A stretch of DNA of 5,962 bases, taken from positions 1 through 5,962 of the forward strand of contig JANJSW010000296.1 of assembly GCA_024711415.1 (NCBI GenBank), written 5' to 3'. The notes beneath the pieces are model-generated. The model made no database searches. It was given only the letters and a program-made list of their open reading frames with translations, and was not told where the DNA came from. Within the stretch, counting starts at the first letter, position 1. Every line of letters begins with the position of its first letter. Of this stretch, positions 1-5,962 are shown in pieces. Source of the DNA: Thermomonas sp. (GTDB taxonomy: Bacteria; Pseudomonadota; Gammaproteobacteria; Xanthomonadales; Xanthomonadaceae). A program made the position numbers and the translations under genes.

Positions 1-431
1 TGGGCCACATCGCGCATGGCGCCGGCCGGTGCGCTCAGCGCGAAACCGAGCAGGCGCTCCTGTTTCGCCACGTCGAACAGTTCGTACTCGGTGCGGTAAC
101 CGTCGCCGCCAGGCACACAGCGTCCAATCAGCAGATAGTCCTGCTTGAGCATGCGCCAGGTGGGATAGGCCACCTCGCTGCCCTGCGTGGGGCGCTCCGG
201 CAGGCTGGCCGGGTCTGGACTGCGGAACTGGCCGGACCGACCGAGATCGGCGCGGACTACGTTGCCGACGTCGGTCTGTCCGCAATCGCCACCAAACGGC
301 ACCACCGCGATCGGCAGGGCCGCGGCATTGCCGCCGACGATGTCGATTTCAAGGCTGCGCGACTGCGCCAGCACCGTGCAGGCGGGTAGCAACAGCAGCG
401 GGACAAGCAGGCGGCGGGCGATGCGCTTCAT
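1..431 (-). CDS. tolB: TolB, periplasmic Tol-Pal protein (5' part only)
   Basis: This is the first 143 codons of TolB; the rest lies beyond the left edge. TolB is a periplasmic protein that binds Pal, Lpp and OmpA through a C-terminal beta-propeller and TolA through its N-terminal part. Residues 1-22 look like a Sec signal peptide: Lys/Arg at 2-7, a Leu-rich core at 8-15, and a V-L-A cleavage site before Gln23. The mature start (LEIDIVGG, then LPIAVVPF at 39-46) and the later DVGNVVRADLGRSGQF stretch (54-69) match the TolB N-terminal domain. The visible part lacks the propeller repeats. Cys50 and Cys105 could pair in the periplasm, which is inference. The ATG at 431 is the only sensible start, because an in-frame TGA lies three codons upstream (440-438) and GAGG sits 4 nt before the ATG. 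It is the last visible gene of the tol string, 113 nt after tolA. Confidence 0.93.
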   Translation of the reverse strand, partial: MKRIARRLLVPLLLLPACTVLAQSRSLEIDIVGGNAAALPIAVVPFGGDCGQTDVGNVVRADLGRSGQFRSPDPASLPERPTQGSEVAYPTWRMLKQDYLLIGRCVPGGDGYRTEYELFDVAKQERLLGFALSAPAGAMRDVA

Positions 432-435
432 GCGG

Positions 436-439
436 CCTC
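436..439 (-). promoter_or_regulatory. Ribosome binding site of tolB
   Basis: GAGG on the minus strand, 4 nt before the tolB ATG at 431. The spacing is on the short side. It supports this start because the frame is closed by TGA just upstream. Confidence 0.6.
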
Positions 440-510
440 ACTGGCAGGAACAAGATGAATAGGTTGGACGATGCGGGCGACGGCTGGATGAACGCCAGCG
501 GACTGCGGGA

Positions 511-533
511 GCTTGCCATGTGCAGGTGCAAGC
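511..533 (-). repeat. Inverted repeat in the tolA-tolB gap (possible RNA hairpin)
   Basis: GCTTGC and GCAAGC form a perfect 6-bp inverted repeat (511-516 and 528-533) around an 11-nt loop, extendable by one G-U pair in the transcript. It begins 12 nt after the tolA stop, within the only sizeable gap of the string (432-544). No U-run follows, so it is not a standard intrinsic terminator. It could be an mRNA processing or stability element, or chance. I saw no convincing sigma-70 promoter for tolB in the rest of the gap. Confidence 0.3.
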
Positions 534-544
534 CGCGGTGACGA

Positions 545-1441
545 TCAGCGATCTTCCGCCACGAAATTCAGGTCCAGGTTGCGGTTGAACACCGTTTCGA
601 AGCCGGCATAAGGCAGCGGCGAGGCCTTGTAGATGGCGCGCTCCACCGACTGCCGGCCGGCCGCGTCGTACGGACACGACGCCGACACGCTGACATCGAC
701 CACCTCACCGCCCTGCAGCTGACGAATGGAGATGCGGCAGCGCTGGCCCAGCGCCACGGTTTCCGGACGGATCCACTGGCGCAGGATCGCCTGCTGCAGC
801 GCGGCGGCGTACTTGGCCTGCAGGCCCGGATCGGTGCCGCGGTTGCCGGGCGGCGGCGGCGCGGTCGAGGCGCCCGGATTGCGTGCATCGGCCAGCTGCT
901 GGGCGCGCTGCTCGGCCATGCTGCGCTCGCGCGCGGCCTGCTCGCGCAGCCTGCGGATTTCCGCCAGCTGGCGCTGCTTCTCGCGTTCCTGCTCGGCCTG
1001 CTTCTTCGCGTCCAGTTCGGCCTGGTCGGGCTGCCTGCGCTTCTGCTCCTGCTCGCGCGGCCGCTTGGCCACCTCCGGCGAAGGCGCGTCGCGCTGCACC
1101 TTTTCCTGTTCCACCGGCGCCGGCTCCGGCACTGGCGGCGGCAGCGCCTTCGGCTGCGGCGGGGGTGGCACGGCGTCCGGCACCGGCTCGGGCAGCGGAT
1201 CGATTTTCTCCGCCGGCGGCGGCGCGGACTGCGCCTTGGGCGCGCGCTGCAGCGCGCGCTGCATCGAGGCGCTGAGGTCGGACACCGCGACCAGGTCGGC
1301 TTCGATGGGGTCGCCCTGCGCGGCCTCGGCCACGTTGTGCTGGGACCAGCGCAATCCCGCGAACATCAGCACGAACAGCAGCACGTGCAGGCCCAGTGCC
1401 TGCGCGACGGCGGTCCAGGTGTCGGCGCGCGTCTGCTTCAC
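545..1441 (-). CDS. tolA: TolA, inner-membrane energy-transducing protein of Tol-Pal
   Basis: TolA is anchored in the inner membrane, driven by TolQR, and spans the periplasm to contact TolB and Pal. Its 298 residues show the expected three parts. Part one is a single membrane helix at about 13-31 with the conserved His19. Part two is a long periplasmic rod: Pro-rich at about 73-111, then charged Glu/Lys/Arg/Gln-rich and probably helical or coiled coil at about 128-188, then a Pro/Gly linker at about 189-206. Part three is a C-terminal globular domain at about 208-298 with Cys235 and Cys256, which correspond to the domain III cysteine pair of the family. E. coli TolA is longer (about 420 residues) because its helical domain is longer. 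The start is GTG at 1441, 10 nt after the tolR stop. No other start codon exists in frame back to a TGA at 1474-1472, and no clear Shine-Dalgarno sequence is present, so translational coupling to tolR is likely. The TonB-like proline stretch is unusual. The context (tolR before, tolB after) confirms the call over TonB. Confidence 0.95.
   Translation of the reverse strand: MKQTRADTWTAVAQALGLHVLLFVLMFAGLRWSQHNVAEAAQGDPIEADLVAVSDLSASMQRALQRAPKAQSAPPPAEKIDPLPEPVPDAVPPPPQPKALPPPVPEPAPVEQEKVQRDAPSPEVAKRPREQEQKRRQPDQAELDAKKQAEQEREKQRQLAEIRRLREQAARERSMAEQRAQQLADARNPGASTAPPPPGNRGTDPGLQAKYAAALQQAILRQWIRPETVALGQRCRISIRQLQGGEVVDVSVSASCPYDAAGRQSVERAIYKASPLPYAGFETVFNRNLDLNFVAEDR
1240..1259. repeat. 20-bp perfect palindrome inside tolA
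   Basis: A perfect 20-bp palindrome centred on CTGCAG (1247-1252) and flanked by GCGCGCG/CGCGCGC arms. On the coding strand it comes from a near-exact 12-nt tandem repeat that encodes QRAL-QRAP (residues 61-68), between the membrane helix and the Pro-rich rod. It may simply reflect GC-rich codon use, but it could fold into a strong mRNA hairpin early in tolA. Confidence 0.55.
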
Positions 1442-1451
1442 CCGCGGCCCG

Positions 1452-1892
<441 letters not shown>

Positions 1893-1897
1893 GCGCG

Positions 1898-1901
1898 CCT
1901 C
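1898..1901 (-). promoter_or_regulatory. Ribosome binding site of tolR
   Basis: GAGG on the minus strand, 5 nt before the tolR ATG. It overlaps the tolQ stop codon (TGA at 1902-1900), so tolR initiation takes place where tolQ translation ends. Confidence 0.65.
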
Positions 1902-2688
1902 AGTCGTCGCCGTGGGTCTGGCGCTGCAGGATCGAGGAGAACTCCTCGCTGAAGGTCTCGTAGCGCACCGCCATGCGCTCTGCGCGGGTGGCGAAGCGGT
2001 TGTAGGCCCACACCGCCGGGATCGCGGCGAACAGGCCCATCGCGGTGGCGACCAGCGCCTCGGAGATGCCCGGCGCGACCGTCGCGATCGTCGCCTCCTT
2101 CATGCTGGCCAGGCCCTGGAACGAAATCATGATGCCCCAGACGGTGCCGAACAGGCCGACGTAGGGACTGATCGAACCGACGTTGGCAAGGAACTCGAGG
2201 TTGCGCTCCAGCCCGTCCAGCTCGCGCGAGGTGGCCGCGCGCATGCCGCGCTGCGCGCCTTCCAGCTGCATCCGCGCATCCACGCCGCGACGCTGGCGGA
2301 TGCGGTTGAACTCGCGCATGCCGGCCTCGAAGATCGCCTCCAGCCCCTCGACGCTGCGGTGGCGCTCGGTGGCGGCGGCATACAGCTTGGTGAGCTCGGT
2401 GCCGGACCAGAAGGTTTCCTCGAAGCGGTCGGCCTCGCGCTCGGCGCGGTCCAGCACCCGCTTCTTGCGCAGGATGATGACCCACGACGCCAGCGAAGCC
2501 AGCAGCAGCAACAGCATCACCAGCTGCACCGGCAGGCTGGCGTGCAGCACCAGCTGGAGGATGTCGATGCCCTGGTCGCCCTGTGCGGCGGCAACCTGCG
2601 CGCCGGTGTCGGCCAGTTCCACGGTGCCGGCGGCGGCGGTATCGGGCAGCGCCTGCGGCAGCGATTGCAGCATCGTCGATGCGGGCAT
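1900..2688 (-). CDS. tolQ: TolQ, proton-channel subunit of Tol-Pal
   Basis: TolQ (MotA/TolQ/ExbB family) is the multi-spanning inner-membrane stator that works with TolR and TolA. It has 262 residues. Helix 1 is at about 53-74, followed by a cytoplasmic loop with FWSGTELTKLY (93-103), helix 2 at about 169-190 within GSISPYVGLFGTVWGIM, and helix 3 at about 206-229 within PGISEALVATAMGLFAAIPA. Thr182 and Thr215 correspond to the pore threonines Thr145 and Thr178 of E. coli. The ATG at 2688 shares its A with the ybgC stop (TGATG) and has GGAG 8 nt upstream. The frame stays open into ybgC, but a start there would run through that gene. Compared with the 230-residue E. coli protein there are about 37 extra N-terminal residues, rich in Ala, Asp and Gln, before the conserved IDILQLVLHAS. 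No start codon sits closer to the conserved part with a ribosome site, so the extension is probably real. Confidence 0.97.
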   Translation of the reverse strand: MPASTMLQSLPQALPDTAAAGTVELADTGAQVAAAQGDQGIDILQLVLHASLPVQLVMLLLLLASLASWVIILRKKRVLDRAEREADRFEETFWSGTELTKLYAAATERHRSVEGLEAIFEAGMREFNRIRQRRGVDARMQLEGAQRGMRAATSRELDGLERNLEFLANVGSISPYVGLFGTVWGIMISFQGLASMKEATIATVAPGISEALVATAMGLFAAIPAVWAYNRFATRAERMAVRYETFSEEFSSILQRQTHGDD

Positions 2689-3104
2689 CAAGGGTTCTCC
2701 AACAGCGGCTTGAGTTTCGATGAAAGGGCATCCGGCAACGGGCACGGACGGAAGCTGGAGGCACGCAGCGCGGCGATCTTCACCGAGGCTGCGACCAGCA
2801 GCGCGCCGTCGCGCTCGATCCGCTGCGCCAGCACCAGGCTGGCGCCACGGCATTCCAGCAGGTGCACGCTGACCGACAGCTGATCGTCCAGCCGGGCCGG
2901 GGCGCGGAAGTCCAGATCCATCGCCCGCACCACGAAGACGACATCGGCCTCGCGCTTGAGTGAATCCTGATGCAGGCCGATGTCGCGCAGCCACTCGCTG
3001 CGCGCGCGCTCCATGAAGGCCAGGTACTGCGCGTGGTAGACCACGCCGCCGGCGTCGGTATCTTCCCAGTAGACGCGCACCGGCCAGACGAACGGCTCAG
3101 CCAT
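2688..3104 (-). CDS. ybgC: YbgC, hotdog-fold acyl-CoA thioesterase of the Tol-Pal cluster
   Basis: YbgC-type proteins are cytoplasmic hotdog thioesterases that hydrolyse acyl-CoA or acyl-ACP thioesters; the gene usually heads the tol cluster. The 138 residues are of normal length. The family signature is near the N-terminus: Tyr12, then [20 protein letters not shown] at 14-33. Asp17 is the expected catalytic residue, His24 follows, and the ARSEWL helix is at 34-39. The later [19 protein letters not shown] stretch (62-80) is the matching hotdog strand region. The ATG at 3104 overlaps the end of ruvB by 8 nt and has GAGG 6 nt upstream; its stop shares one base with the tolQ start. The physiological substrate is not evident from sequence. 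A 4-hydroxybenzoyl-CoA thioesterase label is possible by similarity, but the location favours YbgC. Confidence 0.95.
   Translation of the reverse strand: MAEPFVWPVRVYWEDTDAGGVVYHAQYLAFMERARSEWLRDIGLHQDSLKREADVVFVVRAMDLDFRAPARLDDQLSVSVHLLECRGASLVLAQRIERDGALLVAASVKIAALRASSFRPCPLPDALSSKLKPLLENP
2697..2700 (-). promoter_or_regulatory. Ribosome binding site of tolQ
   Basis: GGAG on the minus strand, 8 nt before the ATG at 2688 and inside the 3' end of ybgC. It decides the start at 2688 over the next in-frame ATG at 2673, which has no such site. Confidence 0.75.
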
Positions 3105-4131
3105 TGTCGGCCTCGAACAGCCCCGGCGTCGCCGCCTTCGGCTTGAAGCCGAGGTGGCGGTAGGCCTTCGGCGTGGCCATGCGGCCGCGCGCGGTGCGTA
3201 TCAGAAAGCCCTGCTGAATCAGGTAGGGCTCGATCACGTCCTCCAGCGTGCCGCGCTCTTCACTGAGCGCCGCGGCCAGGGACTCTACCCCCACCGGGCC
3301 GCCGTCGAAGGCGTCGATGATGATGCCGAGCATGCGCCGGTCCAATTCGTCGAAGCCTTCCGGGTCGACCTTCAGCATGTCCATCGCCGCGCGCGCGATG
3401 ACGGCATCGATCGTGCCGTTGCCCTTGACCTGCGCGTAGTCGCGCACCCGCCGCAGCAGCCGGTTGGCGATGCGCGGGGTGCCGCGCGAACGCCGCGCCA
3501 GCTCGCCCGCGCCTTCGGCGTCGCAGGCGATGCCGAGGATCTGCGCGGAGCGGCGCACGATCCGCGCCAGCTCGTCGGCCGAGTAGAACTCCAGCCGCTG
3601 GACGATGCCGAAGCGGTCGCGCAGCGGCGCGGTCAGCAGGCCGGCGCGGGTGGTCGCGCCGATCAGGGTGAACGGCGGCAGGTCGAGCTTGATCGAGCGC
3701 GCGGCCGGGCCCTCGCCGATCATGATGTCGATCTGGCAGTCCTCCATCGCCGGATAGAGGATTTCCTCGACCACGGGCGACAGGCGGTGGATCTCGTCCA
3801 CGAACAGCACGTCGTGCGGCTGCAGGTTGGTCAGCAGCGCGGCCAGGTCGCCGGCCTTTTCGATCACCGGGCCGGAGGTCACGCGCAGGTTCACGCCCAG
3901 CTCGTTGGCGATGACGTGGCTCAGCGTGGTCTTGCCGAGGCCCGGCGGACCGAAGATCAGCACATGATCCAGTGCTTCGCCGCGGCCCTTTGCCGCCTCG
4001 ATGTAGATCTGCATCTGCTCGCGCACCGGCTGCTGGCCGAGGTATTCGTCCAATCGCTTCGGGCGGATGCTGGCATCCAGCGCCTCGTCTTCGCGGGCGG
4101 CGCCGGGGGCGATGATGCGGGGATCGTTCAT
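3097..4131 (-). CDS. ruvB: RuvB, Holliday-junction branch-migration ATPase
   Basis: RuvB is the AAA+ motor that, as hexamers with RuvA, drives branch migration of Holliday junctions in recombinational repair. The 344 residues match the family length. Motifs are in order: [13 protein letters not shown] (21-33), Walker A GPPGLGKT (61-68), Walker B VLFVDEIH (108-115, with Asp112 and Glu113), sensor 1 [10 protein letters not shown] (155-164), the LRDRFG arginine-finger region (170-175, Arg171 or Arg173), and sensor 2 [12 protein letters not shown] (217-228). A C-terminal winged-helix DNA-binding domain (about 258-333) includes PYLIQQGFL and [12 protein letters not shown]. The ATG at 4131 has no Shine-Dalgarno sequence; GATAAT lies 6 nt upstream. 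The gene overlaps ybgC by 8 nt. RuvA and RuvC are not directly upstream; a divergent cyclase gene is there instead. Confidence 0.98.
   Translation of the reverse strand: MNDPRIIAPGAAREDEALDASIRPKRLDEYLGQQPVREQMQIYIEAAKGRGEALDHVLIFGPPGLGKTTLSHVIANELGVNLRVTSGPVIEKAGDLAALLTNLQPHDVLFVDEIHRLSPVVEEILYPAMEDCQIDIMIGEGPAARSIKLDLPPFTLIGATTRAGLLTAPLRDRFGIVQRLEFYSADELARIVRRSAQILGIACDAEGAGELARRSRGTPRIANRLLRRVRDYAQVKGNGTIDAVIARAAMDMLKVDPEGFDELDRRMLGIIIDAFDGGPVGVESLAAALSEERGTLEDVIEPYLIQQGFLIRTARGRMATPKAYRHLGFKPKAATPGLFEADNG
3111..3114 (-). promoter_or_regulatory. Ribosome binding site of ybgC
   Basis: GAGG on the minus strand, 6 nt before the ybgC ATG at 3104 and inside the ruvB coding region. It fixes the start that overlaps ruvB by 8 nt. 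Confidence 0.7.
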
Positions 4132-4137
4132 GCCCGG

Positions 4138-4143
4138 ATTATC
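4138..4143 (-). promoter_or_regulatory. Candidate -10 element of the ruvB-ybgC-tol string
   Basis: GATAAT (5 of 6 matches to TATAAT) on the minus strand ends exactly 6 nt before the ruvB ATG, in an otherwise very GC-rich gap. Transcription would then begin at or next to the ATG. I found no good -35 hexamer at 16-18 nt spacing, so this rests on the -10 alone. Confidence 0.4.
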
Positions 4144-4221
4144 GCGGCTTTTGTCGCGGCCGTGGCGCGACCGGCGGCCGCGCCTGCATCCCGGCAGCCA
4201 TCGCCGCGGCGTGGCCTGGCG

Positions 4222-4250
4222 TTGTCCTCCCCCTGCACCGCGCTTAAGCT
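4222..4250 (+). promoter_or_regulatory. Candidate promoter of the MASE1-PAS-GGDEF gene
   Basis: TTGTCC (4222-4227, 4 of 6 matches to TTGACA), a 17-nt spacer, and TAAGCT (4245-4250, which keeps the three most conserved -10 positions as TA...T). The -10 ends 6 nt before the ATG at 4257, so the message would be leaderless or nearly so. The -10 falls partly in the 8-bp palindrome GCTTAAGC (4242-4249). The match is modest. Confidence 0.35.
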
Positions 4251-4256
4251 GCGGCC

Positions 4257-5962
4257 ATGACGCACGCCTTGGAACGCGCTGCTCCGCTCGTTGCCAGACT
4301 GCCGGGACTGGCCCTGTTCACGCTGGCGGTTGCCGTTTCCGGGTGGTGGTCCATCCACATGACGTTGGGGCCGTCCGGCTTTTCGATGCTGTGGCTGCCC
4401 GGCGGCATCCTGTTCGGAATACTGCTGACTTCGCCGCGGCGGCACTGGGGCGGCTACCTGGCCTGTGCGCTGCTGGCATTCCTGCTCGCGAACCTGCCGC
4501 GCAATGGCCTGGGCGCCCTGCCCGTGATCCTCAGCCTGTGCAACGTGCTGGAAGCCTGGCTCGCGGCACGCATCGTGGCGCCCCGGGTGGCGGACGTCGG
4601 TCAGCTGGCGAACATCAACCGCACGCTGCGCGTCGGTGGCTTGGGCATGCTGTTTGCGTGCACGCTGTCCGCACTGGTCGCCGCTGCAACGCGCCATGCG
4701 CTGGTACCGGGACCGTATTCCTTCGCGATCCTGTTCGAGACCTGGCTGGCCTCGCACGCGCTTGGCATGGTGATCTTCGGCGCGTTGACGGTGATCACGC
4801 GGATCGAAGGGCACCGCATGCTGGGCCCGCGGAAACGCCGGCTGGAGCTGGTGGCGACGGTGGCGCTGGTGGCGGCCAGCGCCTGGCTCATCTTCATGCA
4901 GGCCAGCCTGTCGATCACCTTCCTGCTGCTGCCGCCGCTGATGTTCTGCGTGCTGCGGCACCGGTTCAGCGGGTTCGTGCCGGCGATGGCGCTGATTGCC
5001 GTGATTGCGGCGATGGCCACCGCGGCCGGCCATGGCCCGTTCGTGCTTGGCGCGGGGGCCAACGACGAAGTGGCGCGGGCGCGCATGCTGCAGCTGTTCA
5101 TCCTGTGCTGCTGCTGGGTCGCGTTCCCGGTTGCATCGGTGCTGACCGAGCGCAGGATCCTGACCCATCGGGTAGCCCGCAGCGAGCAGCAGTACCGGAT
5201 GCTGGCCGACTATTCCCGCGACCTGATCATCCGCATCGGACCCGGCCGCACGCTTGAATACATCTCGCCGTCGGTGACCGAATTGCTGGGCTGGACCCGC
5301 GAGGAATACGACCGCCTGCGCTGGGAGCTGGTGCACCCGGATGACGTGGCGATCCTGCGCGACACCATGGACCCCCTGTACGAGAAGGGGGGCATTGCCA
5401 GCATCGTATATCGCTGCCGACACAAGCAGGGAGCCTACATCTGGCTGGCGGCCAACGTCCGCAGCGTCCCCGACGCCAACGGTCGTGTCGCGCTGGTGTA
5501 TTCCGGCCGAGACGTGACCTCGCGCGTGGAAGCCGAACTGGCGCTGGAGCAGCAGGTCCGGCGCGATCCGCTCACCGGCTTGGCCAATCGCCTGCTGTTC
5601 GACGAACGGCTGGCGCTGTCGCTGGCCCGCGCCGGCCGCAACCGCACCTGCGTCGGGCTGCTGTACATCGACCTGGACCATTTCAAAGCGATCAACGACA
5701 CCCATGGGCACGCCGCAGGCGACCAAGCGCTGCGCGAGTTCGCGCGGCGCATCGGCGGCTGCATCCGCTCGGTGGACCTGGCGGTGCGGCTGGGCGGCGA
5801 CGAGTTCGCGGTGCTGGTGGAGGACATCGCCACTCCCCAAAGCCTGCAGTTCGTGGCGGAGAAACTGGTGGCGACGATGCGCGAGCCGATGGTGCTTGGC
5901 AAGCTCACCCTGCAGGCCAGCGCGAGTATCGGCATCGGCATGAATGCCGCAGGGGAGTCGGA
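4257..5962 (+). CDS. MASE1-PAS-GGDEF membrane diguanylate cyclase (3' end missing)
   Basis: A probable inner-membrane sensor that makes c-di-GMP from two GTP. The first 568 codons are visible; the gene runs off the right edge. Residues about 13-300 are a multi-spanning hydrophobic region with the MASE1-like [15 protein letters not shown] (43-57) and several further hydrophobic segments up to about 298. A PAS domain follows (about 309-422), with HPDDV at 360-364 and the closing GRDVTSR (417-423). The GGDEF domain opens with DPLTGLANR (437-445), then [15 protein letters not shown] (471-485) with metal-binding Asp472, and an intact GGDEF active site at 513-517. RSVD at 504-507, five residues before GGDEF, is a product-inhibition I-site. 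The domain therefore looks catalytically competent and feedback-regulated. The ATG at 4257 follows an in-frame TAA at 4245-4247, so it is the first usable start; no Shine-Dalgarno sequence is visible. The signal sensed is unknown. An EAL domain could follow beyond the edge, which would make it bifunctional. Confidence 0.93.
   Translation, partial: MTHALERAAPLVARLPGLALFTLAVAVSGWWSIHMTLGPSGFSMLWLPGGILFGILLTSPRRHWGGYLACALLAFLLANLPRNGLGALPVILSLCNVLEAWLAARIVAPRVADVGQLANINRTLRVGGLGMLFACTLSALVAAATRHALVPGPYSFAILFETWLASHALGMVIFGALTVITRIEGHRMLGPRKRRLELVATVALVAASAWLIFMQASLSITFLLLPPLMFCVLRHRFSGFVPAMALIAVIAAMATAAGHGPFVLGAGANDEVARARMLQLFILCCCWVAFPVASVLTERRILTHRVARSEQQYRMLADYSRDLIIRIGPGRTLEYISPSVTELLGWTREEYDRLRWELVHPDDVAILRDTMDPLYEKGGIASIVYRCRHKQGAYIWLAANVRSVPDANGRVALVYSGRDVTSRVEAELALEQQVRRDPLTGLANRLLFDERLALSLARAGRNRTCVGLLYIDLDHFKAINDTHGHAAGDQALREFARRIGGCIRSVDLAVRLGGDEFAVLVEDIATPQSLQFVAEKLVATMREPMVLGKLTLQASASIGIGMNAAGES

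Noticed and set aside
375..431. Lipobox-like LPAC at residues 15-18 of the TolB signal peptide
   Set aside because: Proline before the Ala-Cys does not fit the lipobox consensus, TolB is normally a soluble periplasmic protein, and a good signal peptidase I site (V-L-A before Gln23) follows.
187..462. 91-codon plus-strand open frame at the left end
   Set aside because: It lies opposite the TolB signal peptide and N-terminal domain, which match a known family; the plus-strand product is Arg/Pro/Ser-rich and unrecognisable.
349..531. Possible small gene spanning the tolA-tolB gap (60 codons from TTG)
   Set aside because: It needs a TTG start inside the hairpin and overlaps tolB out of frame; its sequence shows no recognisable signal or domain.
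505..533. Intrinsic terminator after tolA
   Set aside because: The stem is only 6-7 bp with an 11-nt loop and is followed by CCCGCAG rather than a U-run.
1900..2994. tolQ frame extended upstream to 2994
   Set aside because: The frame is open but would translate through ybgC in another frame into an Arg/Ala/Gly-rich sequence unlike TolQ. The ATG at 2688 has a good ribosome site and the TGATG coupling.
3154..4260. 368-codon open frame on the plus strand opposite ruvB
   Set aside because: It is entirely antisense to a strongly conserved ruvB and is of low complexity (His, Asp, Gln, Arg); it is a shadow of the ruvB codon pattern.
4128..5840. Very long open frame (570 codons) on the minus strand opposite the cyclase gene
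   Set aside because: Its product is rich in His, Gln, Arg and Pro with no recognisable domain, and the opposite strand encodes a clear MASE1-PAS-GGDEF protein. Such antisense frames are common in GC-rich DNA because stop codons are rare there.

Overview
The window is ordinary chromosomal DNA from a GC-rich gammaproteobacterium. The RuvB, TolQ and TolR sequences, the gene order and the GC-rich codon use resemble the Xanthomonadaceae (Xanthomonas, Stenotrophomonas, Lysobacter, Luteimonas and relatives). This assignment is by recognition only; no search was run. I see no insertion sequence, tRNA, rRNA, CRISPR array, phage gene or compositional break.

Layout. From about 4131 down to 1, the minus strand carries one tight gene string: ruvB (4131-3097), ybgC (3104-2688), tolQ (2688-1900), tolR (1892-1452), tolA (1441-545) and the first 143 codons of tolB (431 to the left edge). 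Adjacent genes overlap or lie within 10 nt of each other, except for a 113-nt gap between tolA and tolB. On the plus strand, divergent from ruvB across a 125-nt gap, a gene starts at 4257 and runs off the right edge. It encodes a membrane MASE1-PAS-GGDEF protein, a probable diguanylate cyclase. No interval longer than 300 bases lacks a gene.

How the genes work together. TolQ, TolR and TolA form the inner-membrane, proton-motive-force-driven part of the Tol-Pal machine. TolB is its periplasmic partner, and pal is expected just beyond the left edge. Together they keep the outer membrane constricted and intact at division. YbgC is the acyl-CoA thioesterase that usually heads the tol cluster. RuvB, the Holliday-junction branch-migration motor, leads the string, so a DNA-repair gene probably shares transcription with envelope genes. 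Neither ruvA nor ruvC lies directly upstream of ruvB. The diguanylate cyclase would sense an unknown signal and make c-di-GMP; its link to the other genes may be positional only.

The observations most worth a second look are: the ruvB/cyclase intergenic region, where both starts lack a Shine-Dalgarno sequence and each has a -10-like hexamer exactly 6 nt before its ATG (possible back-to-back leaderless transcripts); a TonB-like proline-rich segment and a missing transmembrane serine in TolA; a roughly 37-residue N-terminal extension on TolQ; a 20-bp perfect palindrome inside tolA; and a hairpin in the tolA-tolB gap. I did not find a convincing previously undescribed system.
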